Positions 20,726 to 30,331 of a stretch of 64,000 nt of DNA are shown in pieces; within the stretch, counting starts at the first letter, position 1, and each line of letters starts with the position of its first letter. Source of the stretch: Sporosarcina ureae (GTDB taxonomy: Bacteria > Bacillota > Bacilli > Bacillales_A > Planococcaceae); the NCBI RefSeq assembly GCF_002101375.1, contig NZ_CP015207.1:1480001-1544000 (forward strand). The letters are read 5' to 3'. A program made the position numbers and the translations under genes. The notes beneath the pieces are model-generated. The model was not told where the DNA came from, did no database searches, and worked only from the letters and a program-made list of their open reading frames with translations.

Positions 20726-20755
20726 TTGACATACCCCCTATACGTATATTAGAAT
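20726..20755 (+). promoter_or_regulatory. csoR-copZA promoter with CsoR-type operator
   Basis: TTGACA (20726-20731) and TAGAAT (20750-20755) are 18 bases apart. The spacer contains TACCCCCTATACGTATA, similar to the C/G-run dyads bound by CsoR, so repression without copper is likely. Confidence 0.7.
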
Positions 20756-20784
20756 GAATATATACGAAAGGTGGTGGATATGGA

Positions 20785-21114
20785 GTGACGTTACTTCCTG
20801 AAGAACCTTCTCTAGATGAAGTAGAAAATTCTTGCCGCAAGAGTCATCATCCGGAAGAAATTAAGACGAACTTGACTCATCGTCTTAACCGCATAGAAGG
20901 TCAGATACGAGGCATTAAAGGTATGATAGAGCGCGATGTTTATTGTGATGATGTTATTACTCAACTATCCGCTACACAATCTGCTTTAAACAGCGTGGCA
21001 AATGTTTTGTTGGACGGACACTTAAAAGGTTGCGTCAAAAATCGATTGGCTGAAGGCGACGAAGAAGTCTTAGACGAACTGGCGAAAACTATAGCTAAAT
21101 TAATTAGAAAATAG
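20785..21114 (+). CDS. csoR: Copper-sensing repressor CsoR
   Basis: CsoR represses copper export genes and leaves DNA when it binds Cu(I). The 109-residue protein keeps the metal ligands Cys54, His79 and Cys83 in the C-H-C pattern, within the DUF156 helical fold (HRLNRIEGQIRGIKGMI). The start is GTG 20785; the nearest site is a GGTGG about ten bases upstream. It precedes copZ by 12 bases and forms one operon with copZ and copA. Confidence 0.93.
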   Translation: MTLLPEEPSLDEVENSCRKSHHPEEIKTNLTHRLNRIEGQIRGIKGMIERDVYCDDVITQLSATQSALNSVANVLLDGHLKGCVKNRLAEGDEEVLDELAKTIAKLIRK

Positions 21115-21126
21115 GAGGAATTATAG

Positions 21127-21336
21127 ATGAATACAACTACATTGAACGTAAAAGGTATGACATGTAATCATTGCGTACAAGCAGTAGAAGGTGCATTAAC
21201 GGAATTATCGGGAGTAGAACGTGCTTTGGTTGATTTAAAAGCGAATAGCGTAACCGTGCAGTTTGACGATTCTCTTGTAACCGTTGAAAAAATGAAAGAT
21301 GCCATTGAAGATCAAGGTTATGACGTCGAAGCGTGA
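21127..21336 (+). CDS. copZ: Copper chaperone CopZ
   Basis: This 69-residue heavy-metal-associated domain carries Cu(I) to CopA. The binding motif GMTCNHC places Cys13 and Cys16. The AGGAGG-type site lies just before the ATG. It sits between csoR and copA, the standard arrangement. Confidence 0.95.
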   Translation: MNTTTLNVKGMTCNHCVQAVEGALTELSGVERALVDLKANSVTVQFDDSLVTVEKMKDAIEDQGYDVEA

Positions 21337-21356
21337 CAAGAAAGGTGACCAGCACT

Positions 21357-23762
21357 ATGAGTGAGCAAAAAAAAGAAATTGCTATAATAGGTATGACGTG
21401 TGCCGCTTGTGCTAACCGGATTGAAAAAGGGTTGCAACGAATGGAAGGCGTATCGACGGCTACTGTCAATTTCGCTACGGAAAAAGCGGCTGTTACATTT
21501 GATTCCAACCAAATCGGATTAACTGAAGTGGAAGACCGAATTAGAAAGCTAGGTTACGACGTACTGACGGAAGAAATGAACCTCAATATTAGCGGTATGA
21601 CGTGTGCTGCTTGTTCCGCGCGAATTGAAAAAGTATTGTCTCGAATGTCCGGCATTCGATCCGCCACCGTTAACTTAGCACTTGAAACCGCTCATATAAG
21701 CTACGATCCAGCCGCTTTGGAATTGGCAGACATTTTGCAGAAGATCAAAAAAATTGGTTATGAAGCATCACCTCGTACAGAAGAATCAGATCATCAAACA
21801 GATTATCGACAGAAAGATATTGATGAAAAAACGCGCAAGCTAATTATTTCTTCAATCCTTTCATTACCACTCTTGTGGACCATGTTTGCACACTTTTCCT
21901 TCACTTCTTGGATGTATGTGCCAGCAATTTTCATGAATCCTTATTTCCAGTGGGTATTAGCAACACCTGTTCAGTTTTGGATTGGTGCCACGTTCTATAA
22001 AGGTGCTTATGCAGCATTACGTAACGGTGGTGCCAATATGGACGTACTCGTTGTTCTCGGTACATCTGCTGCCTATTTCTATTCGGTCTACCTTGTGTTG
22101 ACCGGTGACGCACTGAATCACGGCTTATATTTCGAAACAAGCGCAGTTTTGATTACATTGATTTTATTAGGTAAATTATTCGAGGCACGTGCAAAAGGTC
22201 GGTCTTCAGATGCAATCAAAAATCTCATGAAGTTGCAACCGCAAGTGGCCATTCTAGAGCGCGACGGCGAAACGGTGGAAATACCCATCCACGAAGTAGC
22301 GCACGGAGATATTCTAGTCATTCGACCGGGAGCTTCTGTTCCTGTAGACGGAGTGGTGCTATCTGGATCTTCTGCAGTGGATGAATCCATGCTAACGGGT
22401 GAAAGCTTACCTGTAGACAAACAACAAGGTAATGAAGTGTTTGCCGCCACCGTAAACGCCAATGGTTCATTACGGATAAAAGCATCGAATGTCGGTAAAG
22501 ACACGATGATTTCCAATATCATTCGCGTCGTAGAGGAAGCACAAGGTTCAAAAGCGCCGATCCAGAGACTAGCTGATCGGATTTCCGGTGTGTTTGTGCC
22601 TATCGTCGTCGGGATTGCGATAATTACGTTCCTCATATGGTATTTCGTAGTCGCACCTGGTGATTTCGAAGCTTCTTTAACAAGCTTGATTGCAGTTCTA
22701 GTCATTGCGTGTCCATGCGCACTTGGTCTAGCTACCCCTACTTCCATCATGGCAGGCTCGGGACGGGCAGCCGAAGAAGGCGTATTGTTTAAAACTGCTG
22801 AAGCAATGGAACAAACTCGTTTGATCGATACCATTGTTTTGGACAAGACGGGGACAATCACAAAAGGTCATCCAGAATTAACAGATTTCCATGTTCGCAA
22901 TGAAAAACAGCGAATGTCTTTGCTTTCACTTGCTGCAGCAGCCGAAAGTGACTCTGAGCACCCCGTTGCAAAAGCCATTACGTCTTATGGATTGCAGCAG
23001 ATTTCTACGCTGCCCATTGTTGAGTCATTTGAAGCAATTCCAGGTTACGGAATTCAAACCTTAATTGACGGACAAAACATTTTACTCGGAACAAAGAATC
23101 TGCTTTCTCACCATGATGTGGATTTTGATTCTACGATTGCTTCTGTAGAACAAATGGAAGGTGACGGCAAAACCGTCATGTTCATGGCAGTGGATGGAGT
23201 ACACGAAGCAATCATCGCGGTTGCAGATACGATTAAAGATACATCGAAGCAAGCAATTGCTGAGCTGCGTGCGATGAACCTCGATGTCATCATGTTAACA
23301 GGAGATCAACATATGACGGCGCAAGCGATTGCAAATACCGCGGGCATCGATCATGTCATCGCAGGTGTGTTGCCAGAGCGTAAAGCAGAAGTCATCCGCT
23401 CTTTGCAAGCCGAAGGAAAGCGCGTAGCTATGGTCGGTGATGGTATTAACGATGCGCCCGCTCTTGCGGTAGCTGATATTGGGATGGCGATGGGTACTGG
23501 AACAGCGGTCGCGATGGATGCGGCTGACGTCACACTCATGCATGGCGATTTGTTGCGTGTAGTAGATACGCTGAAAATGAGCGAATTGACGGTCCGGAAT
23601 ATTAAGCAAAACTTGTTCTGGGCGTTGGCATATAACTCGATTGGTATTCCTATTGCAGCGGCCGGTCTGTTAGCACCTTGGTTAGCCGGTGCGGCGATGG
23701 CGTTTAGTTCGGTATCTGTCGTATTGAACGCTTTACGTTTACAGCGTGTGAAATTGCATTAA
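21357..23762 (+). CDS. copA: Copper-exporting P-type ATPase CopA
   Basis: CopA pumps Cu(I) out of the cell using ATP. The 801-residue protein has two N-terminal metal domains (GMTCAAC with Cys15/18 and Cys83/86), eight expected membrane segments with the CPC motif in [13 protein letters not shown], the phosphorylated aspartate in DKTGTITKG and the [10 protein letters not shown] hinge. I choose ATG 21357 with GAAAGGTG nine bases upstream; an in-frame GTG at 21333 overlaps the copZ stop. The length is close to the 802 residues of B. subtilis CopA. Confidence 0.97.
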   Translation: MSEQKKEIAIIGMTCAACANRIEKGLQRMEGVSTATVNFATEKAAVTFDSNQIGLTEVEDRIRKLGYDVLTEEMNLNISGMTCAACSARIEKVLSRMSGIRSATVNLALETAHISYDPAALELADILQKIKKIGYEASPRTEESDHQTDYRQKDIDEKTRKLIISSILSLPLLWTMFAHFSFTSWMYVPAIFMNPYFQWVLATPVQFWIGATFYKGAYAALRNGGANMDVLVVLGTSAAYFYSVYLVLTGDALNHGLYFETSAVLITLILLGKLFEARAKGRSSDAIKNLMKLQPQVAILERDGETVEIPIHEVAHGDILVIRPGASVPVDGVVLSGSSAVDESMLTGESLPVDKQQGNEVFAATVNANGSLRIKASNVGKDTMISNIIRVVEEAQGSKAPIQRLADRISGVFVPIVVGIAIITFLIWYFVVAPGDFEASLTSLIAVLVIACPCALGLATPTSIMAGSGRAAEEGVLFKTAEAMEQTRLIDTIVLDKTGTITKGHPELTDFHVRNEKQRMSLLSLAAAAESDSEHPVAKAITSYGLQQISTLPIVESFEAIPGYGIQTLIDGQNILLGTKNLLSHHDVDFDSTIASVEQMEGDGKTVMFMAVDGVHEAIIAVADTIKDTSKQAIAELRAMNLDVIMLTGDQHMTAQAIANTAGIDHVIAGVLPERKAEVIRSLQAEGKRVAMVGDGINDAPALAVADIGMAMGTGTAVAMDAADVTLMHGDLLRVVDTLKMSELTVRNIKQNLFWALAYNSIGIPIAAAGLLAPWLAGAAMAFSSVSVVLNALRLQRVKLH

Positions 23763-23773
23763 GAAAAGTATTA

Positions 23774-23820
23774 GGCTACCCTAGAAGTCGTAACATGCGA
23801 TTTTCTGGGGTAGTCTTTTT
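23774..23820 (+). terminator. Terminator of the copper operon
   Basis: GGCTACCCTAGAAGTCG is largely complementary to CGATTTTCTGGGGTAGTC, followed by TTTTT. Confidence 0.85.
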
Positions 23821-23869
23821 CGCTTCTAAAGTGGAGGATTAAATAAGCTAAATAGATAGGCTAGCAAGG

Positions 23870-24015
23870 TTGTTGGGTTGGGGATTTGCGTTTCGGAGGG
23901 GAAGCGTGTCTTATGGGTCCGCGGTGAGACAACCACAAGGGACCTCGCGACCTGGTTGGCTCACCGAGAGCCCATGGGAAAGCGTCCGCCAACTTGAGCT
24001 TCCATCCCTTCACTG
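23870..24015. repeat. Imperfect inverted-repeat element of Bacilli intergenic type
   Basis: An arm at about 23900-23928 (ending GCGGTGAG) matches, as an imperfect inverted repeat, the arm at about 23960-23986 (starting CTCACCGAGAGCCCATGG). Similar elements with a CTCACCG...CCCGCGGAAAGCG arm are common between genes in Bacilli. The segment gives a 72-codon frame that I regard as chance. It separates copA from the following MFS gene. Confidence 0.65.
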
Positions 24016-24084
24016 CTACTTGAATACTACTCCTATTCATCGTACGATAAGAAAGAAACTATTCATTCAGAAAGCGGGTTACAT

Positions 24085-25260
24085 ATGAAGAAAACGATCT
24101 TATTATTAATGTCCGTACAGTTCTTCGTTTATCTTGGCTTCGGCATCATTATCCCTATTTTACCTGAAGTTATACTCGCCGAAGGCTTTTCGCAAGTGCA
24201 CGTCGGTGGTTTGTTGACGGTTTATGCCTTGTCTTCATTTTTCACTGCACCTTTATGGGGTGCGCTGTCTGACCGCACTGGTAGAAAGAAACTGATTATG
24301 ATCGGACTGCTTGGCTTTAGCGTCAGTTTCTTTTTATTTGCGGCATTCATGCACCATATTGTATTGCTCTATATTTCACGTGTAGTAGGTGGTATTTTCT
24401 CAGGTGCACTGTATACAGCCGTAACAGGTTTCGTTGCTGATCTCACGACCGAGGAGAATCGTAATAAATATATGGGCCTGCTCGGCATGTCAATCGGTCT
24501 TGGCTTTATTTTCGGACCAGCGATTGGTGGTATTCTTGGTGACGTTCATTTGCAATTACCATTCATCGTTTCGGGTACTTTAACGTTATTATTAGCAGTG
24601 TACGCTATGATTATTCTGAGAGAGCCTACACGTCATAGCGAAGGAAATAAACGGGCGATTATTCCTAAAGGCGCCTCTGTGTTATGGACGTATCGTATTC
24701 GTTATCTATTTATCACTTCATTCATTATTACTTTTTTACTTGCCGGTGTGGAAGCAACATTCCAACTCTTCCAAATAGATAAGATTCAAATCACACCATT
24801 GCAACTAGGCTATTTGTTTATGGCTAGCGGTTTAGTAGATGCAGCTATTCAAGGCGGCGTGGTACGACGTGTGAAAAACGGAACGGAAACTTCATGGATC
24901 ATCGTTGCGCAAGTTGTTACGGCAATTGGTCTAATACTCATTCCATTTTCCACAAGTTTGCTTTGGGCAGGTTTTGCGATGAGCGTATTCACCGCCGGTA
25001 ACGCACTTGTTCGAACAGTACTCGTATCTCTTACAACGAAAGAATCAGGCGGCATGTACGGTACTGCGGCAGGTCTCTCATACTCGATGGATAATATGGG
25101 GCGGATTATTGGGCCGTTGTTATTTACGTGGATATTCACAATGCAAGCAGGAAATATGTACTTCATTTCTGCTATCATAGCGCTACTATCTATAGGACTC
25201 GTATTTATTTTCCGGAAATCTACTCGCTCTTTGCGAAACACAGAAGATCCAATTGTTTAA
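24085..25260 (+). CDS. MFS transporter, multidrug-efflux type (DHA1)
   Basis: The 391-residue, twelve-helix protein has motif A (GALSDRTGRKK, near residue 60) and motif C (GLGFIFGPAIGG), the latter typical of drug/proton antiporters such as NorA and Bmr. The substrate cannot be told from sequence. It follows the inverted-repeat element and precedes cls on the same strand, with about 100 bases between. Confidence 0.88.
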   Translation: MKKTILLLMSVQFFVYLGFGIIIPILPEVILAEGFSQVHVGGLLTVYALSSFFTAPLWGALSDRTGRKKLIMIGLLGFSVSFFLFAAFMHHIVLLYISRVVGGIFSGALYTAVTGFVADLTTEENRNKYMGLLGMSIGLGFIFGPAIGGILGDVHLQLPFIVSGTLTLLLAVYAMIILREPTRHSEGNKRAIIPKGASVLWTYRIRYLFITSFIITFLLAGVEATFQLFQIDKIQITPLQLGYLFMASGLVDAAIQGGVVRRVKNGTETSWIIVAQVVTAIGLILIPFSTSLLWAGFAMSVFTAGNALVRTVLVSLTTKESGGMYGTAAGLSYSMDNMGRIIGPLLFTWIFTMQAGNMYFISAIIALLSIGLVFIFRKSTRSLRNTEDPIV

Positions 25261-25359
25261 TATAAAAAGGAAAAAGCTTCACTTTATTTTATTAATAGGC
25301 TATTTATTCGCAACTCCGTTATACTAAAGGAATAGTATATATCCTACGGGAGGAAGCAT

Positions 25360-26811
25360 ATGACGCAAGTTATTAGTTTGATTATCACAAGCACGTTGAT
25401 TATTAACATATTTCTCGCGATTGCTTTGATATTTTTAGAGCGCCGAGATCCTACAAGTACTTGGGCATGGCTCCTCGTACTATTCTTTATTCCGATTTTA
25501 GGTTTCATTATCTATTTACTACTCGGTCGCCAATTGCGTCAAAAGCACTTATTCCGCTGGGAAGGTAGAAGTAAAATTGGTATTGAAAAGCTAATTAATT
25601 ATCAACTCGAGGCCATAGAAAATGAAACGTTTGAGTTTCTAAAGACTGATACAGAAGAATATGACGATATGATTTATTTGCATTTGCGTAATAATCATTC
25701 CGTACTAACACAAGATAATGATGTGCAAGTATATACGGATGGTCGCGATAAATTCGACGCTTTAATTGAAGACTTAGAAAATGCTCGTGATCACATCCAT
25801 ATTCAGTATTATATTTTTCGGCTAGATGGAATAGGAAAGCAGATTGAAGAGATTCTAATCAATAAAGCGAAATCAGGTGTGAAAATACGGATGCTGTTTG
25901 ATGATATTGGTTCACGTGGATTGCATGTGAAGAATTTTCATGAATTGATTGAAAGCGGTGGTGAGGTGGCAGCGTTCTTCCCCGCCTTGCTACCATTGAT
26001 CAATCCTCGTTTAAATTACCGGAATCATCGGAAGATCGTCATTATCGACGGGCGAATTGGTTATATCGGTGGATTTAACGTCGGGGATGAATATTTGGGT
26101 CTCAGCAAGAAATTCGGTTACTGGCGCGATACCCATCTCCGAATCGAGGGAAGTGCAGTTCATCCATTACAAACGCGCTTTATACTCGATTGGAATCAAG
26201 CTTCTCCTAAAACGAACATCCAATACAATGAACGATTTTTCCCGGCGATTCCTCGTAAAGGGGATGTCGGCTTGCAGATTGTGTCTAGCGGACCTGATTC
26301 GGAGTGGGAAGATATTAAAGATGGCTACTTGAAAATGATATTTCTGGCCAAAGATTACATCTATATTCAGACGCCTTATTTTATTCCTGATACAAGTATG
26401 CTTGATGCACTTCGGATCGCGTGTCTGTCTGGCGTAGACGTCCGAATTATGATTCCTAATAAGCCGGATCATATGTTTGTTTACTGGGCTACCTATTCGA
26501 ATGTCGGTATTTTATTAAAAGCTGGAGCAAGAATATATATTTATGAAAATGGTTTCATCCATGCCAAGCAAATCGTAGTGGATGATCAAGTGTCGTCAGT
26601 TGGAACAGCAAATATAGACGTCCGTAGTTTCCGCTTGAACTTCGAAGTGAATGCATTCATTTATGATCGAGAAAAATCACATGAATTAGCAGAGATTTTT
26701 GAGGAAGATATTCAAAATTCAACCGAGCTGACACTAGATGCTTATTTGGAGCGTGAGCGATTGATTAAAGTGAAGGAATCCATCTCTCGCTTACTTTCCC
26801 CTATTTTATAA
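25360..26811 (+). CDS. cls: Cardiolipin synthase
   Basis: The enzyme joins two phosphatidylglycerol molecules into cardiolipin. The 483-residue protein has two N-terminal membrane helices and two phospholipase-D HKD motifs, HRKIVIIDGRIGYIGGFN (near residue 225) and HAKQIVVDDQVSSVGTAN (near 405). The start ATG follows GGGAGGAAGC. A strong bidirectional terminator follows. Confidence 0.95.
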   Translation: MTQVISLIITSTLIINIFLAIALIFLERRDPTSTWAWLLVLFFIPILGFIIYLLLGRQLRQKHLFRWEGRSKIGIEKLINYQLEAIENETFEFLKTDTEEYDDMIYLHLRNNHSVLTQDNDVQVYTDGRDKFDALIEDLENARDHIHIQYYIFRLDGIGKQIEEILINKAKSGVKIRMLFDDIGSRGLHVKNFHELIESGGEVAAFFPALLPLINPRLNYRNHRKIVIIDGRIGYIGGFNVGDEYLGLSKKFGYWRDTHLRIEGSAVHPLQTRFILDWNQASPKTNIQYNERFFPAIPRKGDVGLQIVSSGPDSEWEDIKDGYLKMIFLAKDYIYIQTPYFIPDTSMLDALRIACLSGVDVRIMIPNKPDHMFVYWATYSNVGILLKAGARIYIYENGFIHAKQIVVDDQVSSVGTANIDVRSFRLNFEVNAFIYDREKSHELAEIFEEDIQNSTELTLDAYLERERLIKVKESISRLLSPIL

Positions 26812-26814
26812 ACA

Positions 26815-26858
26815 AAAACAGCTGGCAGAAGATCATGATCTTCTGTCAGCTGTTTTTT
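26815..26858. terminator. Bidirectional terminator between cls and the VanY-type gene
   Basis: AACAGCTGGCAGAAGATC and its near-perfect reverse complement meet at ATGATC, with A and T runs on either side. Confidence 0.92.
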
Positions 26859-27807
26859 ATCGTATACCTAAATATTCCTCTAAAGTGATACTCCGTTTAA
26901 ATATTTGTTCCGCTTTATCTTTTCCAACATATCGATAATGCCAAGATTCATGCATGTAACCGGTAATTTCTTCTTTTCCTTCAGGATAGCGGAGAATAAA
27001 TCCGTATTGATGGGCATTGGCAGCAAGCCACTTAGCCGCTTCTGTATCACCGAATGAATTCGACGCCCAATGTTTTTCATGATTGACTTCACCGATATCA
27101 AACGCAAGCCCTGTCTGATGCTCCGAATAGCCAGGACGCGCACTATAACGATCAGCTGCCTCTTGTCCGTCTCTTTCCACGTAACGGTTGTATAAAGTGA
27201 CTTGATAATCATACGAACGATACGTACTGAAGGCCTGCAGATTTATGCCCGATGTAACGGCTGCTGCTGCTAATTCATTGAATGCTTCTCTCGCTTCTGC
27301 GCTTTCTCCCGGTGCATAGTCCTTCGGTAAAGGATATTGTTTATTGGCAAGCAATACACCTTTAATACGTTTCGGTTCTTTAGGTAATATCTGTCCTGTT
27401 ATATAGCCAGTGGGATTGGAAGGTTTTACTGGATTTTGCGGCACTGCTTTCCCTTTAGAGTTTTCTTCTCGGACTTCCCCTTCATTCGGTTCCTCTTCAG
27501 TTATTGGTTCTTCTACCTCTCGAAGAATTGCTTCACTCGGCACGTCTGATGAAGATGTGTTTTCTTTGCTACTTCCTGTCATATCGTTACTTTCTGAATC
27601 CGCAGGCTCTTCTATTTCGAGAAAGTCTGCTGTTGGTTCCGACCCATTTTGAATACTGTCAACCGCCTCTTTTATACTCCATCCGTTCGTCCCTATCCAT
27701 ATCACGCTACTAGTTAGGATAATAAAGAGTAGAACGATCCCCCCATCTACCCATCTGTTTTTCCGCCTACGCTTTCTAGAGGAAAATTCATCGTTTTTAT
27801 TTCTCAT
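26857..27807 (-). CDS. D-alanyl-D-alanine carboxypeptidase, VanY family
   Basis: The 316-residue protein has one N-terminal membrane anchor (about residues 20-43), a long acidic low-complexity linker (about 50-130) and a zinc peptidase domain of VanY/LdcB type. The zinc motif SEHQTGLAFDIG (near residue 230) and HESWHYRYVG are present. It should trim D-alanine from peptidoglycan stems at the outer face of the membrane; LdcB-type specificity is also possible. It ends at the shared terminator. Confidence 0.9.
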   Translation of the reverse strand: MRNKNDEFSSRKRRRKNRWVDGGIVLLFIILTSSVIWIGTNGWSIKEAVDSIQNGSEPTADFLEIEEPADSESNDMTGSSKENTSSSDVPSEAILREVEEPITEEEPNEGEVREENSKGKAVPQNPVKPSNPTGYITGQILPKEPKRIKGVLLANKQYPLPKDYAPGESAEAREAFNELAAAAVTSGINLQAFSTYRSYDYQVTLYNRYVERDGQEAADRYSARPGYSEHQTGLAFDIGEVNHEKHWASNSFGDTEAAKWLAANAHQYGFILRYPEGKEEITGYMHESWHYRYVGKDKAEQIFKRSITLEEYLGIR

Positions 27808-27979
27808 GCTATACCCTGCTTTCTTTCTAAATCGCTTATCAAATTACCACTCTCTTTTTTATACAAATTATGCTCTGTTTCAAACCACGTATTCTAGTGT
27901 ATCACCATTTTTCTTTTTCGTCTGTCTATGCTAGTATTTACATAACTTTAGATTCAGCTATTATTGTGAGGTCATACAT

Positions 27980-29140
27980 GTGAATAATCAACGTTGGCTC
28001 TCGATGAGCTTTTTCATATTTTTCTTTACATGGGGTATCTTTTTACCTTATTGGACTGGCTGGCTGACTTCAGCAAAAGGTCTATCAGTAACACAGGCTA
28101 GCGTCATGATGGGTATTGGTATGATCGCTAGGTCTTTTTCCACGTTCTTTCTATTTCCGTACGCTACACGAAATATGTCACTTCTGCGTGTTATACGTTG
28201 GACTATTTTTTTGTCCTTCATTCTCACGCTTGCTTATCTTCCGGAAAGTCCTTTTGCAATCTTATTCGGATTGACCGTATTATTCAGCTCCATCTATCCT
28301 ATTATCCTACCAAGCGTTGAAAGTGGTGCATCATTATTGATGCAACATGAACGAATCCATTATGGCAAGAGTCGCTCATTCGGTTCAATCGGCTACACTA
28401 TCGCATTGCTCTTGATTGGTACGGTAACAGCAATCTGGAATGTACACGCCATTTTGTATATGATGATCATCGGCCTTGGTATAGGCTTGATATTTTCTTT
28501 TCAACCTGCCCCGGGTGTATTACAACGCCATCCCGTTGCAAATACAGCAGTACAAAAAGGCCAATTGCAGGCTTTGTTTGCCAATAAATCGTTTGTAATC
28601 GTGCTATGTATTGCGGTTTTACTGCAAGGTTCGCATGCCTCTTATTATAATTATGGTTTTATCTTTTTGGATGATATGGGAATCAACGGGTTTTATATCG
28701 GGCTGATTCTCAATATCGCAGTGCTGTTTGAAATCATATTTTTCACGCAGGCAGATCGTTCGCTTGCTAAAGTCAAGACGTCGACTATTTTCTTATTAGC
28801 CGCAACCGGTTCTACCATTCGTTGGATTGCCATCTTCCTCTTTCCTATAACTAGTGTATTTATTGCCACGCAGGTTCTCCACTCTGTTTCATTTGGCATG
28901 GCACATTTTGCATTCATTCAATACATATCGAAGAATGTACCAAATCATCTCATCGCTTCTGCGCAAGGTGTCTACGCGGCAGTGGCGTTAAGTCTCAGTA
29001 TTGCGATTCTTACTTTCCCCGCTGGATATTTGTATGACCAGTCACCTCGCTTGGCATTCCTAAGTATGGCGGTTTGTTCCATGGGTGCATTAATTTTAAC
29101 TTTCGCAACAAAGCAGCGTATTTCTCGTGTAATTGAATAA
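27980..29140 (+). CDS. MFS transporter (MFS_1_like / HcaT-LacY-type)
   Basis: The 386-residue membrane protein has about twelve helices. The pattern WLSMSFFIFFFTWGIFLPYW at the N-terminus and GKSRSFGSIGY near residue 135 resemble the MFS_1_like group, which includes phenylpropionate permease-like and nucleoside-type importers. The substrate is unknown. The start is GTG 27980 with TGAGGT upstream. It diverges from the VanY-type gene. Confidence 0.82.
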   Translation: MNNQRWLSMSFFIFFFTWGIFLPYWTGWLTSAKGLSVTQASVMMGIGMIARSFSTFFLFPYATRNMSLLRVIRWTIFLSFILTLAYLPESPFAILFGLTVLFSSIYPIILPSVESGASLLMQHERIHYGKSRSFGSIGYTIALLLIGTVTAIWNVHAILYMMIIGLGIGLIFSFQPAPGVLQRHPVANTAVQKGQLQALFANKSFVIVLCIAVLLQGSHASYYNYGFIFLDDMGINGFYIGLILNIAVLFEIIFFTQADRSLAKVKTSTIFLLAATGSTIRWIAIFLFPITSVFIATQVLHSVSFGMAHFAFIQYISKNVPNHLIASAQGVYAAVALSLSIAILTFPAGYLYDQSPRLAFLSMAVCSMGALILTFATKQRISRVIE

Positions 29141-29178
29141 AAGGAAAGGCCGCTGAATTAATTGCGGCCTTTCCTTTT
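29139..29178. terminator. Bidirectional terminator
   Basis: AAAAGGAAAGGCCGC and GCGGCCTTTCCTTTT surround a ten-base loop; it lies between two converging genes. Confidence 0.92.
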
Positions 29179-29179
29179 G

Positions 29180-29428
29180 TTAAAATAGTAAGACGTACGC
29201 TAATGTTCCAAGTGAACCTAATCCGAAAAATAATGCCATCCAAAGCATCCATTTCGCCTCACGCATCAGACCTTGATTTCTATACATAATGGTTCGCGCG
29301 GCATTGGTAAAGGTAAACATGATTAGCATGAACAAAATGGCGAATTCCAAATTTAACTTGATGATAAAATACAGTGCTGCGGCAGCAGATGCTGTAATTG
29401 CCAAGCCCATGATCCATTTCAATTTCAT
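29180..29428 (-). CDS. Small membrane protein of unknown function
   Basis: The start ATG 29428 has GAGAGGAAG upstream and gives 82 residues (MKLKWIMGLAI...). Two or three hydrophobic segments are seen (about residues 5-20, 25-42 and 58-80) with a short basic loop between. I do not recognise a named family. It lies downstream of yidC, with a terminator between them, so it may have its own promoter or depend on read-through. Confidence 0.7.
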   Translation of the reverse strand: MKLKWIMGLAITASAAAALYFIIKLNLEFAILFMLIMFTFTNAARTIMYRNQGLMREAKWMLWMALFFGLGSLGTLAYVLLF

Positions 29429-29454
29429 GCGACTCTTCCTCTCCATTGTTGGCA

Positions 29455-29484
29455 ACAAAAAAAGCTGGTATGCACCAGCTTTCT
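29455..29484 (-). terminator. Terminator of yidC
   Basis: AAAGCTGGT and ACCAGCTTT surround a short loop and are followed on the minus strand by seven T. Confidence 0.85.
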
Positions 29485-29491
29485 AAGTACC

Positions 29492-30283
29492 TTACTTTTC
29501 TTCCGCAACTGGTGGTTCAACATGTTTAAAGTAAAATTTACGCCCAAGATACGTTTGGAAGATTAACAGTAATCCTCCGACTGCCCAATATAGTGGCAAT
29601 GCAGCCATTACAGTATACGAAATGAACATAATCATAATAGGTGACATGTAAATGAATAACTTCATTTGTTTTTGTTGCTGTTCAGGCATCGTCCACAATG
29701 ACACGCGCGCTTGGACAAAGTAGACAGCTCCGGCTACTAACATCATAATAATATCCGGTTCACCTAGTTTAAACCATAAGAATTCATGATTTTTCACTTC
29801 AGGTGGAGCGTAAAGTATAGCAAAGTATAAGCCCATGATGATTGGCATTTGAATCACAAGTGGTAAACAACCCATATTTAATGGATTGACTCCATGCTTA
29901 GAATACAGTCCCATCATTTCCTGCTGAAGCTTCATTTGCTCTTCTTTATCCCCAGATTCCTTAGATGCTTTCATACGCTTTTGGATATCTTCCATTTCCG
30001 GTCGTAGTCCATCCATCTTTACTTTCATCTCTTGTTGAGATTTATAGTTCTTTAACATCAACGGCATCAATACTACCCGAATCGCTACAGTAATTAGTAC
30101 GATCGCAAAACCATAATTTCCATTGAAAGCTTCCCCTAGATAATGGAGTAGCCAATCCATCGGTCTAACAAATGTACTGTAGAAGATACCTGTTTTGTTT
30201 TCCACACCAGAACAACCACTTAAAAACACAGCAGTAATTGCTAATAAACTTACGAGCCCTATTCTCTTCTTCAATGGTTTCAC
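29492..30283 (-). CDS. yidC: Membrane protein insertase YidC/OxaA (lipoprotein type)
   Basis: The 263-residue protein has a signal peptide with lipobox FLSGC (lipidated Cys24) and five membrane segments. It inserts proteins into the cytoplasmic membrane, alone or with Sec. The GNYGFAIVLITVAIRVVLMPL segment carries the conserved arginine of the hydrophilic groove, and the cytoplasmic loop (QQEMKVKMDGLRPEMEDI) is typical. It is not next to rnpA or jag, so it may be the second, YidC2/YqjG-like copy; this is an inference. Confidence 0.93.
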   Translation of the reverse strand: MKPLKKRIGLVSLLAITAVFLSGCSGVENKTGIFYSTFVRPMDWLLHYLGEAFNGNYGFAIVLITVAIRVVLMPLMLKNYKSQQEMKVKMDGLRPEMEDIQKRMKASKESGDKEEQMKLQQEMMGLYSKHGVNPLNMGCLPLVIQMPIIMGLYFAILYAPPEVKNHEFLWFKLGEPDIIMMLVAGAVYFVQARVSLWTMPEQQQKQMKLFIYMSPIMIMFISYTVMAALPLYWAVGGLLLIFQTYLGRKFYFKHVEPPVAEEK

Positions 30284-30331
30284 CTACGCTATCTCAAACT
30301 AAAGAAAAGTATACAGCAAACAGCAGTAAAT

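Noticed and set aside
22118..22861. 247-codon ORF antisense to copA
   Set aside because: It is a shadow of the well-supported copA frame, with no start signal of its own.
23870..24088. 72-codon plus-strand ORF before the MFS gene
   Set aside because: It coincides with the inverted-repeat element and has no ribosome binding site.
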